Below the pieces are notes generated by a model. It ran no database searches. It was not told the origin of the DNA and saw only the letters and a program-made list of their open reading frames with translations. Below are positions 46,801 to 55,968 of a stretch of DNA of 64,000 bases, in pieces. A program made the position numbers and the translations under genes. The first letter of the stretch is position 1. Every line of letters begins with the position of its first letter. Source of the DNA: Eupeodes corollae (lineage: Eukaryota; Arthropoda; Insecta; Diptera; Syrphidae); the NCBI RefSeq assembly GCF_945859685.1, contig NC_079149.1, positions 134,890,153 to 134,954,152 on the forward strand, in the 5' to 3' direction.

Positions 46801-49800
46801 ATTCAAGGACATAATCTATGTGAAAGCGATGAAGAATATGAAGCACAAAATGGGCATAAAATGTGTGTTGTTTGTTTGCTGTTGGCGTGTGATGTTGGTA
46901 TGGACATGATCTAGGTCTAGGATGAATGTATTCCATAGGTTCCAAGAAATCAAATTCTTTTAAACTTAGAAAAAAATTCATTAATCAGCTGAAGGAGTTT
47001 TTTTTGTTGATTTTTTAATATATAAAATGTTTAATAATAAAATTAACAAAATTAATAATAAATAATAATATTAATTGTTTTAGTTGTTGCAAATAAAAAA
47101 TAAAAGAAATAATCTTATATTAGAGGATTTTTGGTAATATGCATTCATTAGATCCAGCGTTAATTTTTATTTGTTTAACACATTTGTACAGTGGTGTTTT
47201 TTGGTTTAATTTTAAATTTAAAGTTATCCAATTATTAATTTATTTATAAATTATAACTAACAAACTAATCTTACGGATGCAGAGAAATTCAGCAAAACCC
47301 AATTAATAATCATTTTTTTTTTAAATAAAACTAAATTAAATAGAAAGTTTTTGGTTGTTTTAACTTTTTTTAAAGAACCACAACAAGAACTCAAGACAAG
47401 AACTTCAATGGAGGTGGTAATGATATTTTTGTGGTGGTTGTTGTTGTTGGGTATTTACCTGAGTGAATGGTGTTCCTTGCATTGTTTTGGTAGGCAGCAC
47501 AATAAGCTTCAATGACACGTAATACAAGTGCATCCTCTTCAAAATTTGGTTGATTTTTACGACTGTTGCAATAGCTAGATAAGGCGTTTGAGCTACCACC
47601 AGTCGTTGATGTCTGATTGTTAAGCAAATTTGGACGAAGTGGTGGTGCCGGCCGAAGGTTCGTTATGCTCCAGTTAGCTATTAAAAAAAAAGCATACATA
47701 AAACATTTATTTGAAGGTATTTTAATTGTTTTTATTTACCTTTTATGCTTCCGATCCTTCCGCTTGGCACCATTCCCTGATGACTTGCCACCGGGACTGC
47801 TCCGGCTGCCGCCCCCATAGCGGCCGTATTTGTCATCTTGGAAATACTGTTCGATGTCTGGACTAAATTTGATTTGTGGCCGAGGCCCAGAAGATGATTT
47901 TGCTGACTTAGAGGGGGTAGATGTTGATGATGAGGTGGATGCTGAGTGGGAGTGTGATATTGATTGTAGCTCAGATGATGATTGAAGGACAGGCTCCGTT
48001 TGTGTAGTGACTGTTGATGTATTGGAGGTGTTGTTCGCAGATTCGAATGACCGAATCCCAAGTTGGCTGGCGGTGACATCTGTAAATTAAAAAAAAGCAA
48101 ACAAAAAACACCAAACCATCTTTAAAATTGTGTGCATAAAATAAAACAACTTTTATTTCCTTAAAATTGTTAAACTAAAAGAAAATTGCATCAGGCTTTT
48201 ACATTTGCAGCTGAAAAATAAATCTAAATTATTCTTGTTTTGTGTTAGTTAAAGTCAAATATATGCGATGTTCGGTGCAATTTATTGTGACCATTTGATT
48301 TTCTGCAAGTCCGAGATTTATAAATAAAGGACAAAAATAAAATATTGTATAGTTAAACTTAACAATAATTAAAAATGCATATTGAGAAAATAGATTAAAG
48401 GGCTCAGGCAATGCGATGAGAAATGGCGTTTGGTTAAATTTTGAACTTAATATTCTTGATTTGATTTTTAAAAGATTTGCTCGAATAGATGGATGATTTA
48501 GGCAGCTAAGAGAGCTTTTTTTTAAGTGGTTTTGTTTTTATATCGTGATTTATATATTAACAAGGACGGACAAGCATTCTGCGAATTGAAGCAGTTTAGT
48601 TTTGATTCTTTATTGTTTTTGAGTTTGTTTTTTTTTTCTCCGTGCCACTTTGCAATTGTTGCTAAAAAAGCTTAAAACAAAAATAAAACAAATAAAAAAG
48701 AACAACACAAGATTTAGTAACAGAGAACAAATAATAATATCCAATGAATAATTTATTTGTCAAGGAGACTTCTTTGTTAAAAAACATTCTCAAAATATAA
48801 CAAAATTGAGGGGTAACTCTATCTGAAATCCTATTTTATTTTATTTAAGAAATCTTTCCTTAATAAAAATGATGGTTTCAAAAACCATACAAAAATATAT
48901 CAACATCCACAAAGTTTAGGTTTTTTTCTACAACTTTAGACGCTTTATTTTTTAGGACCCTAAAAATATTTTAAGTCAATTTGACAAATAAACCATCCAT
49001 TTCTTTGATGGTGAGATCTATAAAAACGAGAATATAAAGAAAAAAAATATTGAAAATCAAAAAACGTGCACACTTCGCTTGCCTGAGCCCAAACTGCTGC
49101 CAAAGCCGCCTTCGACGGCAGCAGACGCACTCGCTGTCGTCGCAGCAACAAACGCTGATCGAGCACTATTGCAGATGGGACAACCTGCCGCCGATAAGGA
49201 TGACGACGATGAAGCTGTTGTCGGTGTTGCTGAAAAATCTTGGCACCTGGAACAACATCTTGTGCCGTAACAGCACGAGCAACTGCCTGCGGAATCAATA
49301 CTTGGTTCTTTTCTCTGTGCCCGCACAATTCCGCGGATAACAGCATTTGGAAGTTTTTCCTTTTTCCACCAATGCGCGTACATTCCGCTCCGAAACATTC
49401 CTTGGTTATCTTCATCGATTTCAGTGACCTCGTCCTGATTGTCGCTACCATTGGTAGGAAAGGTTTCTGTAATTGGTCTTCTGCCAATAAAAATGCTTTT
49501 GGTATGGATTTGGACTGGTGGTCGAGCATTAGGATTCTTCGTCTGGACATCTCTCTCGCCTCTCTCGTCGTCATCATCGTCATCCTGGGTTAGGAATTTA
49601 TTGCGAAACATACCGCAGACATCGAATCTAGATAAATCTCCATTTGATTGGGAGTGGCTAAGAGCTCTCTCATCAGGATGAGGATAATATTCATCGGTAT
49701 TGTTGAGTGGGTGGTCAGGTGAGGAAATTGTACAACTGCCAGCCATCCCTGAATCACTGGATCGAGGACTAGGACATTGGGAACTCTCACAACATTTGCA

Positions 49801-52766
49801 CTTTCCACCTGATGAAGTTGTGTTCGTTCTTTGAGGTGGAGATGATTTCCTTTGTGCATCAGGATTAGCCATTTGCACATATTGATAGCTGATGCATCGT
49901 CGCATTGATGCGGATCGGCCCAGTGGTGGTTTTCCACTTGTAGAAGGCCCAGAGATCTTTTTGTCAGAATTAAGAGAATGTTTCTTAAAGGGTGAAACTT
50001 CGCGAGACAGACTCAACCTTTGGTTTTCTGGCTGTAAAGTACCATCCATGTTGTACAGAAGTTGCGCCGTAATACTATCTGGAGCTGGCATTACCGCCGG
50101 GAGATCCAATGAACTGGAATGTGTCGCTACTGAGTTTTCATCCTCATCATAAACTACTTCTTCTCTTCGCCTGTCTTGCCGGTCAAGGCTTCCCTCTCGC
50201 ACATGATAAGTCGGCACACAGATTTGTGTTCTGTCCGTTCGGTTGAATCGATTGTCAACAAATAAATTCGGCATACTATGACGTTCAGTCGGAGAACTCG
50301 GGACCTGCTGGTGGGCAACTGGATTGTTCAGCTTTATCTCAGCTTCGTCGTCCATATTCGCAAGATCTTCGCACCCTACATAGGTTCCTCCAATTCTCCC
50401 ATCATAAGATGATGTCTCGGAATTTTCCGAAATGAGATGCCTCACCTTTCCGAGGTTCAAACGGGCACTAGACGTATAATTTATCACACTCCTATCGGAA
50501 GACATTCTATTTAGGGCTCTAACTGCTTTCGAGCCAATTATCAGCGAATCTTTCTGTCCAGGAGAAATATCAGTTGAACTGCCAGAGTTGAGATTAATGA
50601 GATTCAAAGTAGAACAATGCCTCTTCGATGGCATTTTCGAAGAATCCTCAATCAGCGATCCATGATCAATAAATGTATCTGTAGCTCCGAAAGAGTCAAC
50701 TTTTCGGGTATAAAATTTGATAAACTCGAAAGGATCACTGCCACACGAACCTCCATCACTTTCCGAGTCAGTGGGTAACTCAAATGCATCTTGTCGCGAT
50801 AAAGTCGATCTATCTTCCGAAACAAAAGCTGTCGACATTTGTTTCCTCCTCAGTGTGATCTGCTCCAAATCGACACTCAGTCTTGCTTCTGGGTACAAGA
50901 GTACCCGAACCAGCGACCTTCGGAGCATACCCTGTTTTACGAGCTGCCAAAAATGAGCACTTAAATTCGCATACGGTGCTGTGGGAGGATAATTTTTTGG
51001 CGGAAGTGTTAAACGAAAATTTGGCGAGCCAATCTGATAGGCGCACAGAGAGAAACGTGCGCAGTAGCCGCGTGAATCAAGAACATAAGGAGGTGACTAA
51101 TGCACAGATAATAGAAAATTTTATTAATTTGAACAAAAACTAATTTTTAAATATTTAAGACTTCAGAAAAAACTTACGTGAGAAGGTGGTTGAGGTGCGT
51201 TCATCGATGAATTACTGGTATTCCGTTTGATACTAATTGGCAATGTGGGATTAGCTCCATTAAGAAGGTCAACCCAACGATTCGCTTCGTTGGGTCCCTG
51301 GCACACGGCTACAATGCGCTCAATAAGCGGACCACTTATTTCGAAGGCATTTTTGAAAGTCTCAGTATCTTCTAAACGATTCACAACTATATTTGTGAGC
51401 GGTAGTTTTCCCTGAAAGAAAATATTTGCAAAATAAATAAACTTATGTATGTTCCAGGGCTTTAGTTCCCAGTCTTACCTCATAAATGAAGGCACTCATC
51501 CTTTGACTAACGCTGAGTATGAGGAGAGTTTGTGGGAAAAGAACAAAATAACGATCTCTATGGTCGGCTCCGACAGCCACACTTCCCATATGGATTATAT
51601 CACCTAAAAAAAATGGTTTATTAAAATATTGATAATCTTTTTTTAAAGCTCAAACTTAGGAACGAAAGAAATAAATAGAAAACGTCCGATCTTCTTTTCA
51701 ATAGATGATTTGAAGGAAGGTTATAAGAAGTATCATACCTAACGTACTCAGCTCCTGTCCTTGCCAGCCCCTAACAGGCCCAGTGAGCACTTGCAATTCT
51801 AATTCCTTTTGCCTTCGTGTTGCAGAGCAAGTAGCCTAAAAACAAACGTTATTTTTCAGATAAATTTAATTGAAACATTTTGTAAACGTATTACAGCAAT
51901 GTCCTTGTAAACAGCTACACTGCGTTGAGTATCTCCTCGATCTGGATGGCTACTCTCCATATGCCTCTCTAATTCTTGCAACATTGCTGAGTATTTATCT
52001 AATCGCCTAAATGGTTTCGACAAACCCGTTGTTAGAACTAGCAGACCTGGAGATGCTGCTCCTTGACGTTCCATATATTTTTCAAGATCATCTCTATTAG
52101 TAAAAAAAACAATATGAATTTAGAAGTTGTGGTATAAAACTCTAAATGTCTACTTACTTGTGCTTATCAAGGATAACAATAGCTCTAGGATGAGCTGCAC
52201 AATATGCTTGATGAACAGATTTCATGATAGGAGCTTTGGTTAGAAATAATTTCCCCACACGATCGTTGCATTCTTCTAAACTGCTCAACAACTCATCGTG
52301 TGTTTTCACAACCTCCACAAAATTGCACATTAATTGAGCGTATTCATCATTTGTTAAACTATTTGAAGAAAAATGAAATAAGTTAAGTATGTAATTGTTG
52401 TTGGATTGGAATTAATAGAATAACTTACATTTGTGTATTTTGAAGCGGCTCTAGGAAATTCTCCAGTAATCCCTGGATTTCGGCCACATGAGCCTTTTCA
52501 CTATCTAATAAATCCTTTAACACAACCGAACGATATTCTTGAATTTCTTCAGGCGGACGTATCGTTTCGGATGGTGGTAATGGTGCTTTATATTCAATAA
52601 CATAATTGCTGGGAAACCAGCCAGTCTTATCGTTAAGTGTTCCCTCCCACCAGCCACCCTCTTCGCGTTGGGTAACTGTAATAAGATCGCCTTTTTGGAA
52701 ACATAACTCATCATTGTTTCCACCCTTGAATGAGTATTCAGCTTGGACAATAAGCGGTTGATCCAT
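40711..52766 (-). CDS. Pix: Pix: Rho-family GEF (PAK-interacting exchange factor), full coding region
   Basis: Pix proteins activate Rac/Cdc42, bind PAK through SH3 and GIT through a C-terminal motif, and work at synapses, adhesions and in Hippo signalling. Coding exons (minus): 52766-52429, 52358-52158, 52093-51895, 51835-51739, 51603-51479, 51411-51178, 51096-49083, 48079-47740, 47667-47459, then 10b 40892-40711 or 10a 46533-45806. Phases are consistent throughout. Predicted lengths are 1312 aa (10b) and 1494 aa (10a). Approximate domains are SH3 4-57, DH 80-260, PH 275-380, disordered 400-1220, and GIT-binding motif 1228-1252, then coiled coil or the alternative tail. The ATG at 52766 begins MDQPLIVQAEYSF, exactly where fly and vertebrate SH3 domains start. 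A pyrimidine-rich acceptor (TTCTTCTTCTTCCAG, exon from 52836) implies an upstream untranslated exon. All domains are intact. The promoter is not identified. Confidence 0.93.
41194..41563. mobile_element. MITE family A, full-length copy (in Pix intron)
   Basis: The ends are CCAGTTATAGCTATCATTGA and inverted CTAATGATAGCTACAACTGG. At about 370 bp it is the reference copy for those at 16097, 23107, 43200 and 61313. AAAGTGTAATTACGATTTTT and ATTCCACTGATTTGTGTTAC are internal landmarks. It is non-coding. Confidence 0.8.
41778..42345 (+). mobile_element. Mariner-like element remnant, N- and C-terminal ends only
   Basis: GGGTTATCCATTTTGCGATT at the left resembles a mariner terminus. The coding remnant runs from ALRGNYGLHNRPTTQTIGKI through RSQELGLSYGTLLHI (helix-turn-helix region). 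It then jumps to SPGGSLNDVVFHT, the usual last residues of this transposase group. The entire catalytic domain is deleted. The right terminus was not identified. Confidence 0.7.
42007..42219 (+). pseudogene. Mariner transposase N-terminal fragment
   Basis: The 70-codon frame (MRKFKEIGLATDIVRS through RRSQELGLSYGTLLHI) is the second helix-turn-helix and adjoining AT-hook-type region of a Tc1/mariner transposase. The homologous reading begins earlier, at about 41930, without an ATG. An in-frame stop near 41955 and the missing DDE region mean it cannot transpose. Confidence 0.7.
43200..43818. mobile_element. MITE family A interrupted by a retrotransposon fragment
   Basis: The left end GGCCAGTTATAGCTATCATT and right end AATGATAACTATAACTGGTC are family A termini. 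The MITE interior stops near 43349 and resumes near 43723 with GTGGCTTTTAATCAGGAATT. The intervening 370 bp is non-LTR sequence. Confidence 0.75.
43350..43722 (+). pseudogene. 3' end of a non-LTR retrotransposon, inserted in MITE A
   Basis: The reading contains FVYLGSAVN, a DIKRRI stretch and KGKIQRLRWLGH, motifs typical of the C-terminal end of non-LTR ORF2 proteins. It is followed by GGCCCTAGTAAACACTGTAG, CGCCACC and a TAAG-type tail. Frameshifts occur every 50-100 bases. It is a 5'-truncated insertion. Confidence 0.7.
43823..45805 (-). other. AT-rich DNA downstream of Pix exon 10a (3' UTR or intron)
   Basis: In transcripts ending at exon 10a this would be the 3' untranslated region. In transcripts ending at 10b it is intron. 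It has AAT-triplet runs (44155-44200), TA repeats (44815-44830) and two identical 17-bp palindromes (45427 and 45737). No open frame is supported. Confidence 0.5.
45427..45753. repeat. Two identical 17-bp palindromes, 310 bp apart
   Basis: ATTCAGCTCAGCTGAAT occurs at 45427-45443 and 45737-45753, both followed by TA. Each is a perfect 8-bp inverted repeat around a central C, so the RNA could form a hairpin with a very small loop or the DNA could bind a dimeric factor. Confidence 0.9.
45806..46533 (-). CDS. Pix: Pix exon 10a: alternative C-terminal exon without coiled coil
   Basis: The acceptor ACACTTTAG at 46536-46534 joins exon 9 in phase 1 and gives ALQPWTPCLPIRGGKLKTSK. The 243-codon exon (stop included) is Ser/Asn/Gln-rich and likely disordered, with RATRKTLNRFKTGSGYDNIF and a basic, Pro-rich end. 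It stops at 45806 after MKQWRKINNY. It contains no coiled coil. A transcript using it would lack the trimerisation domain unless an internal donor, which I could not identify, splices on to 10b. Confidence 0.8.
47459..47667 (-). CDS. Pix: Pix exon 9: GIT-binding motif
   Basis: This exon encodes ITNLRPAPPLRPNLL, then EEDALVLRVIEAYCAAYQ and NNARNTIHS. VIEAYC followed by a basic/polar stretch is the GIT-binding signature of PIX proteins. The acceptor that keeps frame is CTGGAG at 47669-47668, ten bases beyond a stronger-looking TTAATAG whose use would create an immediate stop. The donor is TCAG followed by GTAAAT and leaves phase 1, compatible with both terminal exons. Confidence 0.9.
47740..48079 (-). 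CDS. Pix: Pix exon 8: Ser/Thr-rich linker
   Basis: After TTTACAG the in-phase frame is DVTASQLGIRSFESANN, then a Ser/Thr-rich stretch, then KFSPDIEQYFQDDKYGRYGG and a basic end (AKRKDRKHKR) before GTAAAT. A different frame gives a 122-codon His/Pro-rich ORF, but it does not join the neighbouring exons. Phase 1 in and phase 2 out match exons 7 and 9. Confidence 0.85.
48080..49082 (-). other. Pix: Pix intron 7 (GC-AG type), 1003 bp
   Basis: The donor reads TCAG followed by GCAAGC and the acceptor is TTTACAG. No GT donor nearby both preserves phase 1 and matches consensus; CGAA followed by GTGTGC is the only in-phase alternative. AT-rich with no repeat recognised. Confidence 0.6.
49083..51096 (-). 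CDS. Pix: Pix exon 7: very large disordered insect-type exon
   Basis: The acceptor GCATTAG at about 51097 is followed in phase 0 by SPPYVLDSRG. The open frame runs 671 codons and ends at a GC donor. An early segment (PYANLSAHFWQLVKQGMLRR) is predicted to be helical. The rest is Ser/Pro/Asp-rich and probably disordered, with acidic DDDDDDE near the middle. Two cysteine clusters stand out: GKCKCCESSQC, and CSCCYGTRCCSRC followed by CPIC. Vertebrate PIX proteins have a shorter linker here. The ATG at 50928 is internal, not a start. If the intron is retained the frame stops about 11 codons later. Confidence 0.88.
51178..52093 (-). CDS. Pix: Pix exons 3-6: second half of DH and PH domain
   Basis: Exon 3 (52093-51895) holds the conserved DH helix with LSKPFRRLDKYSAML. 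Exon 4 (51835-51739) links to the PH domain. Exon 5 (51603-51479) gives HMGSVAVGADHRDRYFVLFP. Exon 6 (51411-51178) ends the PH domain with NAFEISGPLIERIV and NEANRWVDLL. Introns are 59-135 bp with ordinary GT-AG ends. DH catalyses nucleotide exchange and PH aids membrane and GTPase binding. Confidence 0.94.
52158..52766 (-). CDS. Pix: Pix exons 1-2: SH3 domain and first half of DH
   Basis: Exon 1 (52766-52429) encodes the SH3 domain with ALYDY-equivalent AEYSF, the acidic RT loop (NNDELCFQKGD), the GGWWEGTLNDKTGWFP block and SNYV. It continues into the DH start (EYRSVVLKDLLDSEKAHVAE). Exon 2 (52358-52158) continues with LTNDEYAQLMCNFVEVVKTH through HPRAIVILDKHK. The 70-bp intron has a GTAAGT donor. 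The ORF reading straight on from exon 1 ends after NTQM only because it enters the intron. Confidence 0.95.
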
Positions 52767-52839
52767 TCTACTTAAAAAAAAGAAGTATTTTTGTCCGTGG
52801 TATCAACCTATTTTTATAGATGTCGTCGCAATGTCTCTG

Positions 52840-53190
52840 GAAGAAGAAGAAAACAAATAAACGAATTTGAATATTTGAATGCAAAGTTATTTGGGAATAG
52901 TTCAAAAAATGTTCAAAGAAATATTGCTTCAATTTGATTGTGTTCTTAAGATTTTTTGCAAGAGTGTAAATGGTTTTATTTATTAAAAGACTCTAATATT
53001 TTTAAGAGAAATGAATAGATGTTTATTTTATTGTGAAAAGAAAGCCATAAACTTTGAAGTTTCATTTTGCGAGCTTCGACTCCAAAATGTTAACTTTTTG
53101 TGTTGTAAATTTTAACAGTTTCACGTATTGTAGCTTCTGTTTGTCAAATGTTACTTATTCATATTTTGGTTTAAGACTTCTTATGATAAT
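52840..53190. other. Sequence upstream of Pix exon 1
   Basis: This probably belongs to the first, leader-splitting intron of Pix because of the strong acceptor at about 52837. No exon is recognised. The 53054-53239 frame runs into a MITE. Confidence 0.4.
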
Positions 53191-53658
53191 GGGCAGGTTC
53201 AGGCGACATAAGGGACTTCAAAGTAAGGCAAGTTTTTAGCACCTGATTGGCCAGCTGTCAAAAAATTGCCTCCAATTCATGCAACTCTATTGGAAACTTG
53301 ACTGGAAAATTAGTCAAGAAAAATCTCCCTAACAATCAAGTCAAGTCAATTTATGTCAGAATGACAATCGATCATGTTTTTTGTATTTGACTGAAAGTTG
53401 AACTTTATTAATCTACGATTTTTTTTTTCGTGTAAAAGGGTTTCTCGTCAAATTGGAAACGAAATGATTAATATTTCTTTACAACATAAAATACAAATCG
53501 TAATGGACTTGAAACGTGCCTGAAAGAAGTTAGTGAAGTAAAGTTCCAAGTTTGAAATGTATGACACTTGAAAACTTGCAAGTTGCCTTGGTCAAAATGT
53601 ACGTTCAAGGAATCCAGTTGACTGCAAATGAAGTCCCTTCAGTTGTCTGAACCTGCCC
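53191..53658. mobile_element. MITE family B, complete copy
   Basis: The ends GGGCAGGTTCAGGCGACATA and inverted AGTTGTCTGAACCTGCCC are intact, flanked by AAT on both sides. Length is 468 bp. Internal landmarks are GATTGGCCAGCTGTCAAAAA and GCCTTGGTCAAAATGTACGT. There is no coding capacity. Confidence 0.85.
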
Positions 53659-53689
53659 AATCACAAAATTTTAAGCTTCCAATATATTT

Positions 53690-54310
53690 ATTAAAGAGAA
53701 ATCAACTCATGTTGGAAATTATGTCAATGGAAAACAATATTAGCCAAATGGCTACCTCAGCTTAGAGTTCTTCACGAGGAAGCGACGACCCAAAAAATGC
53801 TTCAGTTTTGAACAAGTTCAAAGTGTTGTTGAGAAGTGTATCGTTCCATTTTTAAATATGGCGTAGTTTTTGCTTGTCAAATGTCAAAAAAGTTAGCTTT
53901 TAAAGTGGCGCTGCCCAAAATAAAACCTCTTATTGGTAAATCCTTTATATAGTTTTATTGTTTGACAAGTTTTGAAGAAACTCATTATTTTTACCGAAAG
54001 TGATTTGAAAATATTGCATTAAAGAAAAACTACACAAGGTTTTCCAATAAAAAGTTGTATTTGTTAAAGAGAAATCAATTGATGTGGATATGTCATTAAA
54101 AATGAAGGGTCTTCACGACGCGACGACCCAAAAATGCTTCAGTTTGGGAATTTTGACTGCAAAAATATCACCAATTTTGTAGTGAATTTTAACAAGTTCA
54201 ACGAGTTATTGAAGAATGTAATGTTTCATTTTAAGTATTAGTATTTTTTACTTCTCAAATGTCAAAACATGACAACTTACAAGTGACAGCTGTCAAAAAA
54301 TAGACATATT
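53690..54310. repeat. Two diverged direct repeats upstream of the Tc1 element
   Basis: TTAAAGAGAAATCAACTCAT (about 53690) and TTAAAGAGAAATCAATTGAT (about 54064) start two aligned segments about 370 bp apart. Both contain CGACGACCCAAAA followed by ATGCTTCAGTTT, then TCAAATGTCAAAA near the end. Both end near short TGACAG/CTGTCA-like words. Their origin is unknown. Confidence 0.6.
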
Positions 54311-54318
54311 TTAATATA

Positions 54319-55966
54319 CGCTGCCAATCACTAGGATGAGGCCACATATTTTTCAACCGATTTTCGGTCCGATACCTGTTGGAATTTGTTTAACCCGGAA
54401 AATTTTACTACATGAAAGTAGGTACATATTTTCTTAAAACAAAGTGATACAATTATAGGGTTAATTAGATAAGACCGTTGGAATTTTCCTACATTAATTA
54501 ATTAAAAAGGATATAAAAAAGTGGTCACTAGGATGAGGCCATTGCGAATATTTCGTTGTAGAAGTTCAGATCAGCAATTTTTTTCAAAATGTGGGTTACA
54601 ATATTTAAGAACGTTTTACAAATACCTTTTTTTTTATTAATTTTCAACTACAAATGGGTTCCGGAAAGACGTTGACAGTAGCAGAAAGAGGACAAATCGA
54701 TGCTTTCAAGGAAATGGGATTCTCTAAGCCGCGAAATAGCAAGGAAGCTGAACAGAAGTAAGACAGTTGTAAACAACTATCTTGCTGATCCTCAAAACTA
54801 TGGAAAAAACCAAAAAGGACGCAAAGCCCAAGCAACAACATCCCGAGAAAAGCGGTTAATTTTACGTATTGCTTCAAATTCTACTCAATCAGCTACTAAA
54901 ATAAGGTCCAAAAGCGGAGTATCAGCCAGTATTTCGACAGTCCGAAGGATAATAAGAAAAGATGGTACTATCCAGAGAAGAAAACTCAAAAAGAAACCTG
55001 TTCTAAAGCAAGTACACAAGGAGCTGCGAATGAACTTTTTAACAGAACATGTCTCTTGGAGCAGTCAATGGAAACGCGTCTTCTTTTCGGATGAAAAAAA
55101 GTTTAGCCTTGACGGCCCCGATGGTTACAACTTTTATTTCCATGATTTAAGAAAAGAGGAACTAATTTTGGGAAGACATCACAGCCGTACATCAGGTGTT
55201 ATGGTGTGGGGAGCTATCACCTACTATGGCAAAATCGAATTGGAGTTTCTTTCTCTAACAGTGAACGGAAACAGCTACAAATACTTGTTGGAACGCTTAT
55301 TTCCGAAGATGAAAAATATTTTTGGAACTCTGCCTTGGATTTTCCAACAAGACAATGCCCCCATCCACACTTCCAGGGTTGTCAAAAGCTGGATTTTATC
55401 AGAAAACGTAGAGCTTTTGCCATGGCCACCCTATTCACCGGACTTGAACATAATCGAAAATGTATGGGCATGGCTATCTCGAAAAGTTTATGAAGGCGGT
55501 AGACAATTTGAAGACAAGGACTCCTTAATTGAAGCTATCCGTGATGCCTGGGACGAGGTTTCACTTGACTATTTAAAAAAACTTTATGATTCCATTCCAA
55601 ACCGTCTATTAGAGGTCATATCGAAAAATGTGGGGCATACTCATTATTATTGAGAAAAACTTAATAAATAAATGTTTGAAAACCAAAAACTGTAAACATT
55701 TCTTTCATTTTTTTGATATTTTATAAGATTTTTCATGTGGCCTCATCCAAGTGACGCACTTTTTCATACTGTTTTTAAGTAGCTCTTTAATTAATGTAGG
55801 GAAATTCCAACTGTTTTTTCTATTTAACCCCTTAATTTTATTACCTTTTTAAAGAAAATATCTACCTACTCAAATGTAGTAAATTTGTATTGGTACGAAA
55901 TTTCCAGCAGGTATAAAGAACGAAAATCGGTTGAAATATGTGGCCTCATGCTAGTGATTGGCAGTG
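54319..55966 (+). mobile_element. Tc1-like transposon with long IR/DR ends
   Basis: This 1648-bp element is flanked by TA (54317-54318 and 55967-55968). The left end CGCTGCCAATCACTAGGATG and right end CTAGTGATTGGCAGTG are inverted. Similarity extends about 230 bp inward on both sides. A second copy of the core (CACTAGGATGAGGCCA at about 54526; TGGCCTCATCCAAGTGACG at about 55738) lies at the inner edge of each arm. This double-site layout is the IR/DR pattern of Tc1 relatives. It carries one transposase gene with a frameshift near its start. Confidence 0.92.
54654..55653 (+). pseudogene. Tc1 family transposase (DD34E), frameshifted near the N-terminus
   Basis: The likely start is ATG 54654 (MGSGKTLTVAERGQ), in a frame that fails at a stop near 54760. 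Homology continues in another frame from about 54720, where an uninterrupted 317-codon frame begins at 54700. That frame has helix-turn-helix sequence (SREIARKLNRSKTVVNNYL), the GRKAQ/KRLILRI linker, and a complete catalytic triad. Counting from the 54700 ATG, the triad is D131 (FFSDEKKF), D218 (QQDNAPIH) and E253 (LNIIENVW), 34 residues apart. Only about 20 N-terminal residues are displaced, so it is recently broken. If translation used 54700, the first HTH helix would be missing. Confidence 0.88.
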
Positions 55967-55968
55967 TA

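Noticed and set aside
47732..48100. 122-codon His/Pro/Leu-rich minus-strand frame starting MLFFNLQMSPPANLG
   Set aside because: It is out of phase with Pix exons 7 and 9. The alternative frame of the same exon joins both and carries a charged, conserved-looking segment (KFSPDIEQYFQDD).
48960..49583. 207-codon minus-strand frame overlapping the end of Pix exon 7
   Set aside because: It lies in another frame of a well-supported exon, has Arg/Gln-rich artefact composition and no splice continuity.
50717..51143. Plus-strand frames opposite Pix exon 7
   Set aside because: They are antisense shadows of the Pix coding sequence.
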